Below are positions 24,000 through 35,960 of a DNA stretch of 64,000 nucleotides, in pieces. The notes under the pieces are model-generated. The model saw only the letters and a program-made list of their open reading frames with translations. It made no database searches and was not told the origin of the DNA. This DNA comes from Eudromia elegans (lineage: Eukaryota; Chordata; Aves; Tinamiformes; Tinamidae): NCBI GenBank assembly GCA_003342815.1, contig PTEX01000032.1:2219665-2283664 (forward strand). The letters run 5' to 3'. A program made the translations under genes and the position numbers. Within the stretch, counting starts at the first letter, position 1; each line of letters begins with the position of its first letter.

Positions 24000-24017
24000 G
24001 TGTGAATTAATTCACAC
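24000..24017. repeat. 18-bp perfect palindrome
   Basis: The sequence GTGTGAATTAATTCACAC is an exact palindrome. It is flanked by CTAG on both sides with one unpaired base, and an extra TTCACAC follows immediately. The centre AATTAATT is a double homeodomain-type core. It may bind a homodimer; chance cannot be excluded. Confidence 0.85.
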
Positions 24018-25000
24018 TAGTTCACACACTGAAGTGTCTTACTGCGATAATAGATTTAATATTCCTAAAATGTTATTTTAAAATATCTATATATTATTAA
24101 TTAAGATATAAGACTTATGCTTCCTGAACACTGAATTATATCTCAATGAAACCATTGCTCAAAATTCCTATTAACCCAGAAGGTCACTCAATTTCTGCTG
24201 CCCATTTCATAATAATAAATAGTACAAACTGTTCAGACCGATCCATCTCTTTGTTACAGGAACTATCAACATCAAAAGGGAAATCCCTCTTCCTGTGTGT
24301 AAAATTGATGCTCAAGTATGTGGTCAGATAAATGTTTCCTGCGTGTAGATACTCAGCCTACATTTCTGGATTTCTTTTTGATAAGTGCTGGCTACCACTG
24401 AGTATGTGCAAGAACTACCAAGCGGAAAGGCTATGCAGAAACTCTAATCAATGAGAGTTGCTACCTGTCAATTCATATTTCCAAAGTGCTTGCATTAAAA
24501 TGAAAGTCACCGTGTATGCATCAATTAATAAGAAAAATACATTGGGCTTTTTTCTCTTGCCAGTGGAGGTCAAGGCACTCCAATTTTAAGAGAGTGCCAT
24601 CCAGGGACGAGCTAAAACATCCGACGAGGTGGAGCCCAGCCCCAGGGGACGCCTGTTCAAGCTGATGGGAATTGCACAGAATAGGTCAAGCTCACTCTGC
24701 TCTACGAGGCCTGAAGTTTGTCCCTTGGGCACAGTTAAATATTAAATCCATTTCTGATTTTTGTTTTGCTTGTTTGTTGTTTAACTGAGTCGTGGGCTCC
24801 TGAGCTGTTCATAAGAGAAAATGATATAGGAAATTATGTAAGATAAATGATACAGCCTGGCAGTGTGAGAAATCTACTATTCGTAACTAATTCTAATTTT
24901 TTAAGCTACTGCATGTCATAGCTAAAGCAGCACATGCTATCGCTGAGCTGTCTTTGAGATTTACTACTTGTGTGAGCATTTCAGCTCTGCTTTGCTTAAA
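24018..25000. other. Intergenic AT-rich stretch
   Basis: Includes a very AT-rich segment at 24.05-24.12 kb (ATATCT and AGATAT arms around a TATATTATTAATTA core). No exon or repeat family is recognised. Confidence 0.55.
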
Positions 25001-26300
25001 ACATTTGTGGGGCTTGTGTCTGTGGTGCTGTGCTGAGGCTGTGAGCTGCATGTGAAAGGCTGAGCTGCCCTTCCGCGCCCGGGCAGCCGAGCACAGAGCT
25101 CTTCTGGAGAGGCAGGCTGAAGTCAGGGACCAGCAGACACTTAAATCCTTCTATATCAAAGACTGCCGTATCGAGGGGTGACACCGGCAGGCCTCGGCAT
25201 GGTCCGGATGAGCGTCTGCAGCCCTCGGATCTGAGGCTCCGCACAAAGCAGCCCCCAGACCCACGGGCTCAGCGTCCTGCCTCCTCTCAAGACGGGAGGC
25301 TCCCAAGCAAAGGTTTTCACATTTCATTGATCTGTGCCTTTTATCTCTCTCTGCAGCAAGCCTTTCAGCAGCACAAACATTTACCAGACAGTTACACGGT
25401 TGTGGCTGCCGTGTATTCTTTACCAAGCACACCTTTTCCATGCCGTGCAATTTTTTGCCTTACAAAGCAAGGGAGTCAATTGTGTAGCTGCAGATTTGAT
25501 CGCATCCCGCAGGGGCTGCGCTCTCCAAGAGGCCACATTACCCAGGGCTTTTGCAGCCCGAGCTGCCCTGACCTCAGATACCGGGTGAGCAGTGAGCTCT
25601 TGAACCAAGCCCGGAGCACAGCGGAGCTCTTGTCTCCTCACAGGACAGGTCCCAGAGCCTCAACCACAGCAGCACAACCCTGCATGTCCCATCACGTGCG
25701 GGGCTGTGGCACATGAGTGTGCCCTGAAAGGAGACACTATCCAAGTATCTGGGAGAAAAGTCTATGACAGGTTTATTTGATATTTTTACTGGAGACTGTA
25801 CAATTACTGGAATACCTGGATTTATTTGAATGGAAGTATTATAGAAATATTCTCTCCAGCGGTTTCCTGCTTGAAGAGGAAATTTCATTTTGCAGCCAAA
25901 ATTTTGTCAGAGGGTCACAACCCCTTTCTCAATGCTGAAAAACTGCTGGAGCTCACCCTCGAATAAAAGGAAAGCGTTCCAAAAGATACCAGCTGCCCAC
26001 CGTGGAGGGCCTGCTGTGTACGGGCACGGCGACCAGCATGGGGGCTTGCAAGCCCAAGGGGACACAGGGACATGGGGCCACGGAGGCAGCTGCAGCTCTG
26101 TCATCAAAACCATAGAAAGGGCTACATCCTCACCAGGAGCTACTTTGGGACTTGACACTTGGAAAGACAGGCACAACGTCGAAATACAACCAGGAACTGC
26201 GTGTTTGCTTTAGTTCTGAAGGCACACGCACGGTGAGCGAGGACGCACAGCCCTGACAGCCCCGCGGCTTCGGAGAAAGAGCATCGCGGCTACGACTAAG
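25000..26300. other. GC-richer interval with overlapping spurious open frames
   Basis: GC content is higher here than in the neighbours and scattered CpGs occur at 25.06-25.28, 25.5-25.6 and 26.22-26.30 kb. Up to four open frames of 80-130 codons overlap on both strands in 25.3-25.9 kb. No frame has a recognisable domain or a matching pair of splice sites, and the stop-poor composition explains them. It might be a weak CpG-associated regulatory zone. Confidence 0.4.
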
Positions 26301-26647
26301 GTCAGGCCATACCGGATCTTGGCTCGTGCAAAATCCAGCCAGGCTCTGTTTTCTCTTGGCATTACTCTTAGTTGCTGACTTATTAGCGAAACTTTTTAAA
26401 TATGCAAAACATGTGGCTACAATGGGAATTCAGAAGTACTGGTCTGAACACTTCACAGTTTCGGTTTGGAAATCTCAGTGGCTTGATACACCCTCATTCA
26501 ACCCCGCTTCCTCTCTGTGGAAGCAGCTGCCTGGGCTAGCGTGTGTGTTTAAAACTTGATCTCCCCTTCAATTATGCTGGGGGAGAAAGCACAAACTAAC
26601 AGCAGAACAATCCTGTTCTTTTGTGGGTTTTTTTCTCCTTTTTCCCA
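26300..26647. other. Intergenic stretch before the CR1 fragment
   Basis: No feature is recognised. A short plus-strand frame (26326-26559) is not convincing. Confidence 0.5.
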
Positions 26648-26880
26648 GCATCTGAACTGACAGAGTAGGTCAAAGCTAGGGTCCACCTAGTCCAGTTTCC
26701 TGTCTTTAATAACAGCCACAACCAGATGCTTTGGACAAAAACACAAGGAATCCTAGTCTGGACAAATAGGGAATAATCTACCCTTCTTGATGGGCTCATC
26801 TTGATCTCCAAGAGTGGGAAACTGTTTGAAACTCTGAGGTATGAGCTTTTATATCCCTTCTGCAATTCTCTTAGCATTAA
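26648..26880 (-). mobile_element. Old, diverged CR1 LINE 3' fragment
   Basis: Reading the plus strand, a partial match to TGGGTCAGACCAAAGGTCCA is followed by CACCTAGTCCAGTTTCCTGT, then a CAGATGC word and a late TATCC...TTAGCATTAATTA segment. This is the order seen in the reverse complement of older sauropsid CR1 3' regions (consensus of the form GGTCCATCTAGCCCAGTATCCTGTC). The copy is 5' truncated, many bases differ, and it has no reading frame, so it is long inactive. The subfamily cannot be assigned. Confidence 0.7.
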
Positions 26881-27240
26881 TTATTTTAACTCTGGCACCT
26901 CTCAAAACTGGTTGTAACACTTGGCACTGGGTCGAGAGCGAAGCGTGTTGAAAGAAGAGAACAGGACTTCTAAAAAAGCTGAGGCACTGCTGGGATTATT
27001 GACTCAAAGACCTCAGTGAGGAAACATAACACAGGGTCATGTTTCCCAGTAATAACATGGGTGGTTGACTTCCCAGCATAAGGAATAACTGGAAAAATTG
27101 GAACTCATGTTGTTTTGGATGGAGCCCAAGAAGTTACTGGAGATTTACAATTAGATCATGCAGAAACTGTGGGGTGATTTGGTTTCATTTCTCCAAACAG
27201 ATGTTGGAGGGGTCCCACATGAGGTGGTGTGGAGAGTGGC
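26880..27240. other. Intergenic stretch
   Basis: No gene or repeat is recognised between the CR1 fragment and the next candidate regulatory block. Confidence 0.5.
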
Positions 27241-27565
27241 TATATTAGTAACTGAAATAGGTGTAGCTAATTCCAATTTAATACTGTATTTTAGGCGTTA
27301 CAATCACTTTCCAAAGTGTAAATACCAAGCATAGTAATTATTCCATGGTAATTTTCTAGCCTCACAATTAAGTCATTTTTCCTCCAAAAGAACATATAAA
27401 CTTGTTGCTTAGATTTTCAGCGGGCATTTCTGCTATTGGCAGCAACGCAATCCATCCCGCTGTCAATTATGAGCTCTTCTGACTAAGAGGGAAAGTGACA
27501 GTAACATCTTTATCAGATCGTCCGGAACGAACCAACAACACGTTGCATTAAAATACCGAGGGCAG
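27240..27565. promoter_or_regulatory. Strong enhancer-like block
   Basis: Single-copy sequence with a compact mix of motifs: CACAATTAAGTCA, TTGGCAGCAACGCAATCC (NFI half-site and C/EBP-like), TGTCAATTATGAGCTC, AGTGACAGTAAC and CTTTATCAGATCG. Isolated CpGs are retained within AT-rich DNA, which often reflects constraint. There is no reading frame. I infer a conserved non-coding element; no promoter elements are seen. Confidence 0.45.
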
Positions 27566-28860
27566 AACAGTTCTGCGGGGCCACGGCTGGCTCTTCCCTT
27601 CCACCTCTAATCCCTGTGATTCCTCGGTGCAGTTTGTAAACTGTCACATGTCAGAAGCATTTGCAGAAGGGATGGGAATTACCAAAAGCTGACCACAATG
27701 AGGGGAACTCAGGCCGTTCTGTGGCTATTGGTCAGTGTGGCTTTGTACAACAATATTTAAGTTTCCCCTGGGACACCAGGAACTCTCTTGGGCTGGAGGA
27801 TAGCACAAGGAGCAGTATCTGATGGGCCCTCTTGTGCTGCTTATCTGTTTATTGTCCCAGATGGTCAGTTCCTGTGCTTGGGTACCGATGCTGCCAGTCT
27901 GGCTCTCCCAATTGTCCTCAAGGACAATTATTTTGTGTGGTTATATCCATAATTATATTGTACAGTACCAGGAAGCAAGCAGACTGTTTTCTAACTGTCT
28001 GCTGTTAACAGAAACCCAGTATCACCATCATAAATGCTGTAGTCAGAAATCATATTACTCAGAAAACAATCACATTTTCTTTTTCTTAAAGAAGAGAAAA
28101 AAAGAGAGGAGAAGAGGAGGAAAGAGGAGAGCAGGAAGAAAAGACAAAGCAAAATCAAAGCAGCATTCAATGTCCATAACTCTCTGGTGTTTCTTCTGTA
28201 AACACCGGAGGGCCCAGAGAGCCCTTGGGGTGAAAAGCTCAGCTCTGCATCTGGTTCCTGAGGGAATTCACTTGGAGTTCTGCATGAGCAGCAGCAACAG
28301 AGCAAATCTCGCTTAGACTGACCTTCTTCCTCACCTACCAGAAATAAATTCCCCCCATGCTTTTGACAAAACACAAATAAGCATCTAGGACTTTTGCAAC
28401 GGTATCAATGTCCTCGCTAAAAATAGAGCTGCAGCCATTACCAAGCATAACATGAGGAAACCATCAGCACATAATAGGAGTTCAACCTGCTGACACGGTG
28501 TTCCTCCCATACTCTCGTGCTGAAGATTAGCCAACCTTTTCATTCCTCCATTAGTCACCTCTCATATTTGGAAGACAGTAACCAATAAACAAGAAACCAG
28601 GTGAATCTCCTAGCAGTTTTTGCTTATTCATACTTCACAGCCTGGCTGTAAAGCTGTTGATCTTCATGTTTCTGAAGTGAAGGACTTGGGTGCTCATGAC
28701 ACAATCGCCCTGCCCCACCTGAGCACAGACGGATGGGTTGCAGAGCACGTGCTGGCTGTAGGAAATTAAATATTTAATCAGACCCAGTCCACTTTTATAA
28801 AGTTTAGTTGCAGGCTGGGGCTCCAAATGGGTGAACTAACTTTTAGACGCTCCTGAAATT
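27565..28860. other. Intergenic stretch containing a purine tract
   Basis: A 164-codon plus-strand frame (27822-28316) and a 127-codon minus-strand frame cross the GA tract at 28.08-28.15 kb and are artefacts of that tract. Nothing else is recognised. Confidence 0.55.
28080..28152 (+). repeat. Purine-rich GA/GGA tract
   Basis: About 70 bp consist almost only of A and G on the plus strand, with AGAGGAGAAGAGGAGG-type words. Homopurine tracts can form triplex DNA. The tract is imperfect and interrupted. Confidence 0.85.
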
Positions 28861-29640
28861 CTGCTGTGATGTGTATTTAGCAAAGTGAAATGAAGACTGT
28901 GGAATAATCAATCCCTTCATCCCATGACAGGTCACTTGCTTATTTTAGAACTGTCTTGGCTGGTTGATTATTTAATTTCCTTGAAAGCAAGAAAAATAAT
29001 CATTGTGAAAGTTGTTAATGTACTCCAGGTGAAACACAGCTAATCTGTTCATTCCAATATTCACATTAGCCAAAATATGCTCACAGCTTTGTATTTTGAC
29101 CCTTTGCTCCTTCCATGTCATGAAGTAACTATAAAAATGATTAAATGATTTAAGCTATTGAATTCTAATTTTTTAAATGATTGACTTGACATTTCAATAC
29201 AATCATTTCAACCTGGATTGAAGTTTATTTCCTAGTTCTTTTCTTAATTTGTTGTTCTTATTTTGCTGTTTACATGATTGTCACTAAATGAAGAAATCAT
29301 TAACCAATGCTTTAATTGAATGCCATGCTTTGTATGCAGCGCACTACAGTAGCACTCCATGTTTCTTCATTATAAACCAATCAAAACATGTGAAATTCGA
29401 CTTTTCTCATTCTACTGAATTTCAATACAATCTGGGATTTTCATACAGCTTTTTTTAAAAGCCCAGGTTCACGTGCACTTAAATAGCATTGATGGAATCA
29501 TAAAAGGAAGCTGTAATTATATTGTCAAATTTATTTTATTTCTTGTGTGCATTTCTAGGAATATTTAGAGCTGCTTTGTGTTTCTGCTACCAGATAAACT
29601 CGACTTGATTGCAAACTGTACAAATTAAATAATCAGTTAC
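28860..29640. promoter_or_regulatory. Long enhancer-like, conserved-looking block
   Basis: Nearly 800 bp of clean AT-rich single-copy sequence with repeated ATGATT, TTAAATGATT, CAATCATT, TGATTGTCACT and AATTGAATGCCATGCTTTG words, plus an octamer-like ATTTCAATACAATC occurring in two related forms (about 29.19 and 29.42 kb). It has no simple repeats and no open frame. This is the longest candidate conserved non-coding element in the window. TGTCA, TGATTG and TAAT motifs would suit MEIS, PBX and HOX-type regulation; that is inference. Confidence 0.45.
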
Positions 29641-30340
29641 TTTCTACATGCTGTGCCCTTTCACAGCTTCTAAGTTCACACATATTGTAATAAAAGAGCA
29701 GCAATTGCTCTTTGGTGCTACTCCCATGAATGCTTATGGGGACTTCCATGGGCCTAATTGCCCTTTCATGCCTCCACATCTAAAACCAATGCGCCTGCAC
29801 GGCGACCTAGTTACAGCTATGCAGGAGGAGCACAATGTCCACTTAGCCCTCACCCTGAAGGTTTCCTACGCCAGAAATGCCCAAGTCTTCCCAGAAGTGA
29901 ATGTATTAACGTTTCTCCCTTCCCTGGGGTGCACAAAGCAGACGTCTGTCTCTCTGGCTCCGTGGAAGGGGAAGTCCCATCCCACCCCATCCCATCCCTA
30001 AAGGGCATTTTCAGCACACACTTGAAAGAAATCCAGGCCGTCCTCCTGTATGTGGGAGTGGTTGAGATATTCAGCATAAAATTAGAAAAGCGCAGGCTCA
30101 ATTCCTTCCTTTAACTGCAGGAAAGGACAGGGGATGGAGTAACGGACAAGAGGAGCTCTCACGGTGCTCTTTAGACCTATTTTGATGATAAATACGTACA
30201 AGAAAAGGAAGCAGCCATGAACAAGAATGAGCACAGCTCCCCAAGCCAGTGGTTAGACTGGTCATCGGGGAATGGAGAGAGCTGAATTCTGCTCTTCACT
30301 GTCTACTTGTCCCTTCTTTTTAGGCGTTAGCCCCAGATTT
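29640..30340. other. Intergenic stretch with overlapping short frames
   Basis: Two plus-strand frames of 117-118 codons and one minus-strand frame overlap at 29.65-30.11 kb. None is protein-like. A CCCATCC/CACCCCATCC microsatellite-like tract is at about 29.976-30.000 kb. Confidence 0.5.
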
Positions 30341-30700
30341 CTAGGCCTGTGCGACCATGTAATTAGACGCTAACCAGATTTTTTCAATTATTAGTATTAC
30401 AGTCTAATGTTTTCCCTACTTGTGGATTGAAACAGACATTCATTTTTCAGCCCGTGACTGCATCTACATCAGTGCTTTTGCAGCATGGAGTCCAGAGGCT
30501 GAGTTATTCAAAAAGAGGGGTATGGCTATGGAAAGGATCCAGGCTAATCAAATGGAAGCAATTTCAATTATATAATCAAACAGTTATATTTTAATTATAA
30601 TTCTTGCCACAGGGCAGCCCAGGATTACTTTGTGTGAACCTCTACTTAAATGTTTATTTCTGAAAAAAAAATATTATAAGGCATCTATGGCAATGTCATC
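30340..30700. promoter_or_regulatory. Homeodomain-motif-rich block
   Basis: It contains TGTAATTAGACGC, TTTTTCAATTATTAGTATTAC, CAGGCTAATCAAATGG and CAATTATATAATCAAAC words in single-copy DNA. This is a candidate enhancer by motif density only. Confidence 0.3.
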
Positions 30701-32200
30701 ATTATTAAGAAACTAAAAAGAATGTATAGTTAGCCAAGGGACCAGTGCAATTACCTACATCATCTTTCAGAACAGTAAAATGTAATAATAAGCCACAATG
30801 AGAAACTGGAGCCTTAGAAATGAATCAGATGGCACTAAAAGAGATTCACTGACAGGGAGCTCAGGGCTTACAGAGCTGTTATTTATTACTAGGCTAGACT
30901 TTTTAAGCTACACCAGTGAAAATACAGCAACAAAAAATATTGCAGCAGAATTAATTGTACTGATTCACTCTTCAAGCAAAAATAAGTAGCAGGAAGTAGT
31001 CCTAAAATGAAGTCCAGAATTCAGAGAGCTTAATTCATCTCCCTAAATCTCCAGGGAAACCATCGTTTCTCTAATACAGGGCTGAGCATGACTCACAGCC
31101 CCCTCTGCCATCCACATCCCACCACCTTCCATCTACCCCTTGACAGATCAGGGAAGCTCTTCTGGAGGCCTCCGACCTCTGCTCCTACCCCAGTTGTATG
31201 CAAGTGTGCAGGCAGATCTCCAGCCTCTGCTACCCAGGTGACAAACATTTGGGGTTTTAAAAAAGACGAGTGGATCCAGAGATGACCCACTGAGAATTGG
31301 TCCAATTTGCACTGCAATTCAGCTGAACAACATCCTGAATACACAAGACAGTCACATGTAATCTGAATTTGGAGTATGCTCACCGTGGAGGCTCCCCAGG
31401 AGCAGAACCCAGGCCTCCTCCTGCCCTGACTCCCTTCTCCCTTCATTTCACCCAATACAGGTAGTCGATGAGCACTTTCCAGGGTGGGACCCACAGAATG
31501 CCCCCCAAAATGGTCATATTCCACATCCTATCACATCAGACTACAAAAAACAGCCCTCCACAAATTCTGCGTGGCAAAAGAGAACAAACTGCAGTGCTGC
31601 GTCCCATGGTTTAGCAAGAAACTGGTTTTGTCCCTTTGAAGCAGGATGGAGCTCCAGGGATGATAAGGAACAAAGCGTCTACATGGCCAACACCCGAAGG
31701 AAAGATAGATCCCTTAATTGAACGTGGGCTGTACTGGCTGGGAAACGAAAACCTTGCTGAAGAATGCAAAGAAGGCAGAAGTAGCAATTTTATTCAGTAG
31801 CAATGTATCCACTTTGTTTTGGATGGAAACAACAAATAAACCTCTTGAGAAAGCTTTTATTTTATTTTTAGTGTTTTGGGGGGAATAAAATGGGATTGGA
31901 GAAAAACATGTTGTTGTGTTTCTAAACGCATCTTGTCATCACCCACCTCCCCTCCACGCACACGCACGTCTGCACTGGAGCACGCCTGGGCTTCGGTCAG
32001 CCTCCTCCAAACCCCAATGACTCATCTTTGCAACTGGCTGTTATTGAGAGGCTTCTGGCCTCAGGGAAAAAAATCATTTAAATACTCAGATTGGACCAGA
32101 ATTTTCTAAACACTGATTCAGACTCCACCAGTGGAGTAATTAAGCTCTTGTCCTGATCGCACTCCCACCATCACCACACGCACACACGTTCCCTCCAAGG
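30700..32200. other. Intergenic stretch, no gene recognised
   Basis: A 143-codon minus-strand frame (31093-31524) overlaps plus-strand frames and has no recognisable domain. No repeat family is seen. Confidence 0.5.
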
Positions 32201-32400
32201 TAATAAAAAGAGCCGATAATGATGGAAATTCCTGCTGTATTTTAGGGCAACAGGCAAACATAGCCTCAAATATTTAAAAACTAAATAAAAAGAAGATTTT
32301 GCAATATTCAGTGAGGTGCACTAATTATGCAGAAAGGACACAAAAGGGAGCATATTATGGATACTTAATGTAAATTTTACCTCCTTTCTACCCTACAAAA
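32200..32400. promoter_or_regulatory. Short enhancer-like block
   Basis: AT-rich, non-repetitive, with AGCCGATAATGATGGAAATTCC (GATA- and TEAD-like words) and GCACTAATTATGCAGAAAG (homeodomain-like). Weak candidate. Confidence 0.25.
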
Positions 32401-33690
32401 GCAAAAATCACAAAGCACCCAAGAAACACTCTAATGGCAGGTTGAGGCCAGCCTTTGAACATTTTATTGCCCTGAGAAAATTTACCTTCTGTGTTCAAAA
32501 ATAATTGCTAGCCTGAATCTTAACGTGTCTTGGTCTGTAGACTTCATGCGGGTGTTTCTGATGCTGCTGTTGCAAAAAAACCTGACTCCAAGAGGGCACT
32601 TGAAAATCTTGGAAGCAGATGGATTTTCCTGATGGGTCTTCGTGTCTTATGATGACTCCTCAACCACTAAATATAAGATATCCTTCCAAAGGGTTTGTTC
32701 ACACTGAACTCTTAGTTATATGTGCTATTTTGTCTCTTAATGCAATTACTATTACCTATATACATATATATTTTTTTAGGCACTTCTTGCCTGAACCCCT
32801 GCCAAAGAGTTGATAGTTTCACTGTAGAGTTTCACTTAACTTTGGCTTTATATTACAGAAAACAAACACACAAGAATGTATAGAAGACTTAGGGGTGGAT
32901 TTTTCTCATTTTCTTCACATACAGGTTTATATTAATCCAGGACAATCCCACTTTGGAAATCTACCATATGCAACAGCACCATTTAATTATCAGATAATTA
33001 CCGCCTTCAACTAGAACCTTTTCTAAATAAGATCTACTCAGCCTGGAGGCCTGGGGGAACATCAGGAACCGGTTGGAGCTTCCTCATTTTATCCTCCAGT
33101 CTGTGCCAGACCCAGCTCGACCTTGGAGTCGTTAAGGGAGGCTAGATTTGCTCCATTCATGCTGCCCGAAGACACCATCCACTCGCCCTCTTCCCTTGCT
33201 CTTGGCCCTTCTGCTACATCCACCTCCCTCAGCGTCTTCCTAGATCTCTTCCATAGACAACCCTGCATAGGAACTCGGCTACAGATAGATTTTAAAGTGC
33301 AGCTGGCCACACATTTTGTGGTTCCTCTTGTACTGTTAGTGTCACACTGGTGCCAAAGTAAACATTGTTGTCTCTGTCCTAACATTAACGTTATGATTAA
33401 TTCCATAGCACTACACTACAATGCTACCCATCTGGTGCACTTGCAGACAACACACATGATTGTGCAGTTAGGTCTAAAACACACCCTTTCTGAACCTTTT
33501 TATAGGGTATGACCCTTCCTTTGGAAATAAAGCTGCCTGGAGCCAGTCACACTACATGGAGGCAAAACAAGCCAAACAAGTTCATTTACCTGAGCAACCT
33601 CATCACAAGCTCCCTTTAAACATTTGTATCAGATCAAACTACATTTACATCTTCTTTTTATGATATTATGAGAGACCATATGCAGGACAG
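32400..33690. other. Intergenic stretch, no gene recognised
   Basis: The opposing frames at 33.09-33.51 kb (105 codons minus, 129 codons plus) cover the same DNA and neither looks like a protein. No repeat family is recognised. Confidence 0.5.
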
Positions 33691-34030
33691 AAATATTAAA
33701 CCTTCGTAGGGAGATTTTCCGTGCCACATCCTGAATACATTATTGCGGGATCGTGGCCTGCAGGAATATGTCACTTGTGTTGACTAGTGGCATTCTAGTA
33801 AATCTCCCAGTGCTTCTAATGGAGCAGCGTCCATCAGGATTGTAAATCACCTGACCCTGCTCAATGTGTGTCTTGCCACCACGAGGGTTGTTTAAGCACG
33901 GCAGTGATGACAAATTTTCGAAGGACAGATATTAACACTTTCTGAAAGCCACATCCCGTCTGAATGTTTCAGGATAGGACTTTTAAATCAGTAGCTGCTT
34001 TATACATATTAAACATCACTCTTTCTCTAT
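33690..34030. promoter_or_regulatory. Strong enhancer-like block
   Basis: Balanced-composition single-copy sequence with retained CpGs (ATTGCGGGATCGTGG, CACGAGGGTTGTTTAAGCACGGC, TTTTCGAAGGACAG) and words such as GGAATATGTCACTTGTG and GTAAATCACCTGACC (E-box CACCTG). No open frame is present. CpG retention in non-island DNA and the compact motif array suggest functional constraint. Confidence 0.4.
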
Positions 34031-35560
34031 GTCTTTCAATGTGACTTACAGGTCAGAATTTTAAAACTGAGGCAAGTGCTTCCAAGTATATTTTGAGGAA
34101 AAAAAAAAAGACATAGAGAGTCAACACCTCTCTTCCTTTCTGACCTGGTTTCACTGTCTGTGGCTGGAAGAGGTCGGTGGTATCCCAGATCTGCTGTTTT
34201 ATCATTTATATTACCTTCCCCTCACCAATAAAAGCTGAGTCAGCTTTGATGTTCTGGTCTTAATTGTTATAGCACATTGGGTCCCACAAGACAGAATACA
34301 GCAGCACTGGTACATAATTAAAAGGAAAACATCAGGACACTGGAAGGACAGGTTGATACAATAAAAAGGAGAGCAGGCTTGCAAGCCACATCTGCTCCTG
34401 ACAAAGAGACTCCTTGGTTAGTGATTAAAATATACACAGCAGATTTGGAATAGAATTTGAATAAACAGATAATTGCACAAAAGCCCATGGAAAGGTCAAA
34501 GAGAAAATTTTAGTTTGCCTAGACAGTGGCTACAAGACTGCAGCAACACATCTTAAGACCCCTGATTTCTTTTTTTTTTCATCGCTTTCTTTCTATGCTT
34601 TCATGTCATGAGTTTCAAATAAATCCCTGAAATGGGATAAAAATTTAAATTGTCAGTATTGTTTGCTACCCAAAAATAGAAAAGCACAAAACTTGCTCAG
34701 GAGGTTAAATATTTTGATTTCTCTCCTTTCTCTTCCTTTACATTCTTTACCTCCCCCCTTTACACTTTTAAATTTAAGTTAATCTCCAAAATGTCACAAC
34801 AAAACATCATTAATACTAGTGGAGGAGCATAGACATTGACAGGAACATGTGGAGTCTGGAAATTCACTAAAACTGAGCTTTTCCAAATTTGTTAGATGTG
34901 GTAACCTGCAGTTTCCAGGTATGCAAAATGAAGGAGTATTTTATGGACATTTTCTATAACATATTTTATGCGCATTTTCTGTAACGTAAAGCTCACCATA
35001 AAGAAGAGACCAGCATCGATAGGTCCCCAATTCTACTTGTCACAGCCACCAAGATGTGCACGGAACAGCCTCCATCCCTGTCGCAGAGGCGAGAACAAAC
35101 TGGCCTCAGCCACAAATCCAGAGTCTGCCCGCCAAGAGTGAAAATGTGAAAATCAGGCTTTTGTTTTGTTTTTTTGCCAAATAGGGATTTTGAGCACGTT
35201 TTGTTTTCATCCGCCATAGGACTGGATGTTTCCCTCCTCTTTGGAGATCTCCCTTCACAGGTTTGAGCTCGTTTCTCTTATGCAGTGGAAATATCTACAC
35301 GCATCTTTCCCCCTACAAGCTGCTCTTTGGGAGCTAGCGTAACAACAGACACCAAAGTGGAGCTGCTCCGATTTGCCAGTGCGGTCTCCACACCCCTACC
35401 CATAACAACCCCGTATCCCCTTGGTTTCTTATCAATCCTCGACCATCTGCCACATTTCTCAGGCAAATAATTCTTCACCTGCAACTTCAAAACATCATAA
35501 AAGGAGACATCTGCAATAGTTCAGCAGCCCTGGCATGACACAATCAGTAATGGCCACTGG
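34030..35560. other. Intergenic stretch, no gene recognised
   Basis: Contains A/T runs near 34.10 and 34.57 kb. Short frames at 34.99-35.49 kb overlap on opposite strands. Nothing is recognised. Confidence 0.55.
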
Positions 35561-35960
35561 CTCCTAACTCTTCAAAGCACACTCCATTTTCATGTAATTG
35601 AGAAGCAGGCTAAGTTTGCACAGATTATATGGCTGGTTTAATGAAGTTTAGTAAAATGAGCTCATTAATGCAGCTTTCGAAGGAACTTCCATTTTCTACA
35701 TCGCAAGGCATGATTTTACAATCTTGCAGCACTAACATTAAAAACTCTCCGATTCTGCCGTTCTGCTAAATCGCAGAGTGCATGTGGAAACTCCAGAAGT
35801 TCCTCTAATTGCTTGTAAAATGCAATTGCCATCCTCTACTTATGCGAGATGGGGCTGCAATTGGCAGCTCCCTAACTGTGGATGGGATATGCTGCGCTTG
35901 CTCCCATTTGCTTATTTCGGGAATATAATGAGGAATGCGGTGCTTAAAAAAAAAATGAGG
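35560..35960. promoter_or_regulatory. Enhancer-like block
   Basis: Single-copy sequence with many retained motifs: GAGCTCATTAATGCAGC, TCTAATTGCTTGTAAAATGCAATTGCC, GGGCTGCAATTGGCAGC and CATTTGCTTATTTCGGG. The paired CAATTG words 40 bp apart are notable. It ends at an A9-10 run (about 35.95 kb). Candidate conserved element by texture. Confidence 0.4.

Noticed and set aside
25327..25888. Several overlapping frames of 70-130 codons on both strands
   Set aside because: Four frames cannot all be real; none has domain-like content, and raised GC explains the lack of stops.
27822..28316. 164-codon plus-strand open frame
   Set aside because: It crosses a GA-rich low-complexity tract that encodes a K/R-rich run, has an antisense open frame, and shows no domain or splice context.
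31093..31524. 143-codon minus-strand open frame
   Set aside because: No family recognised, overlapped by plus-strand frames, no splice support.
33089..33512. Opposing frames of 105 and 129 codons
   Set aside because: They occupy the same DNA on opposite strands and neither is protein-like.
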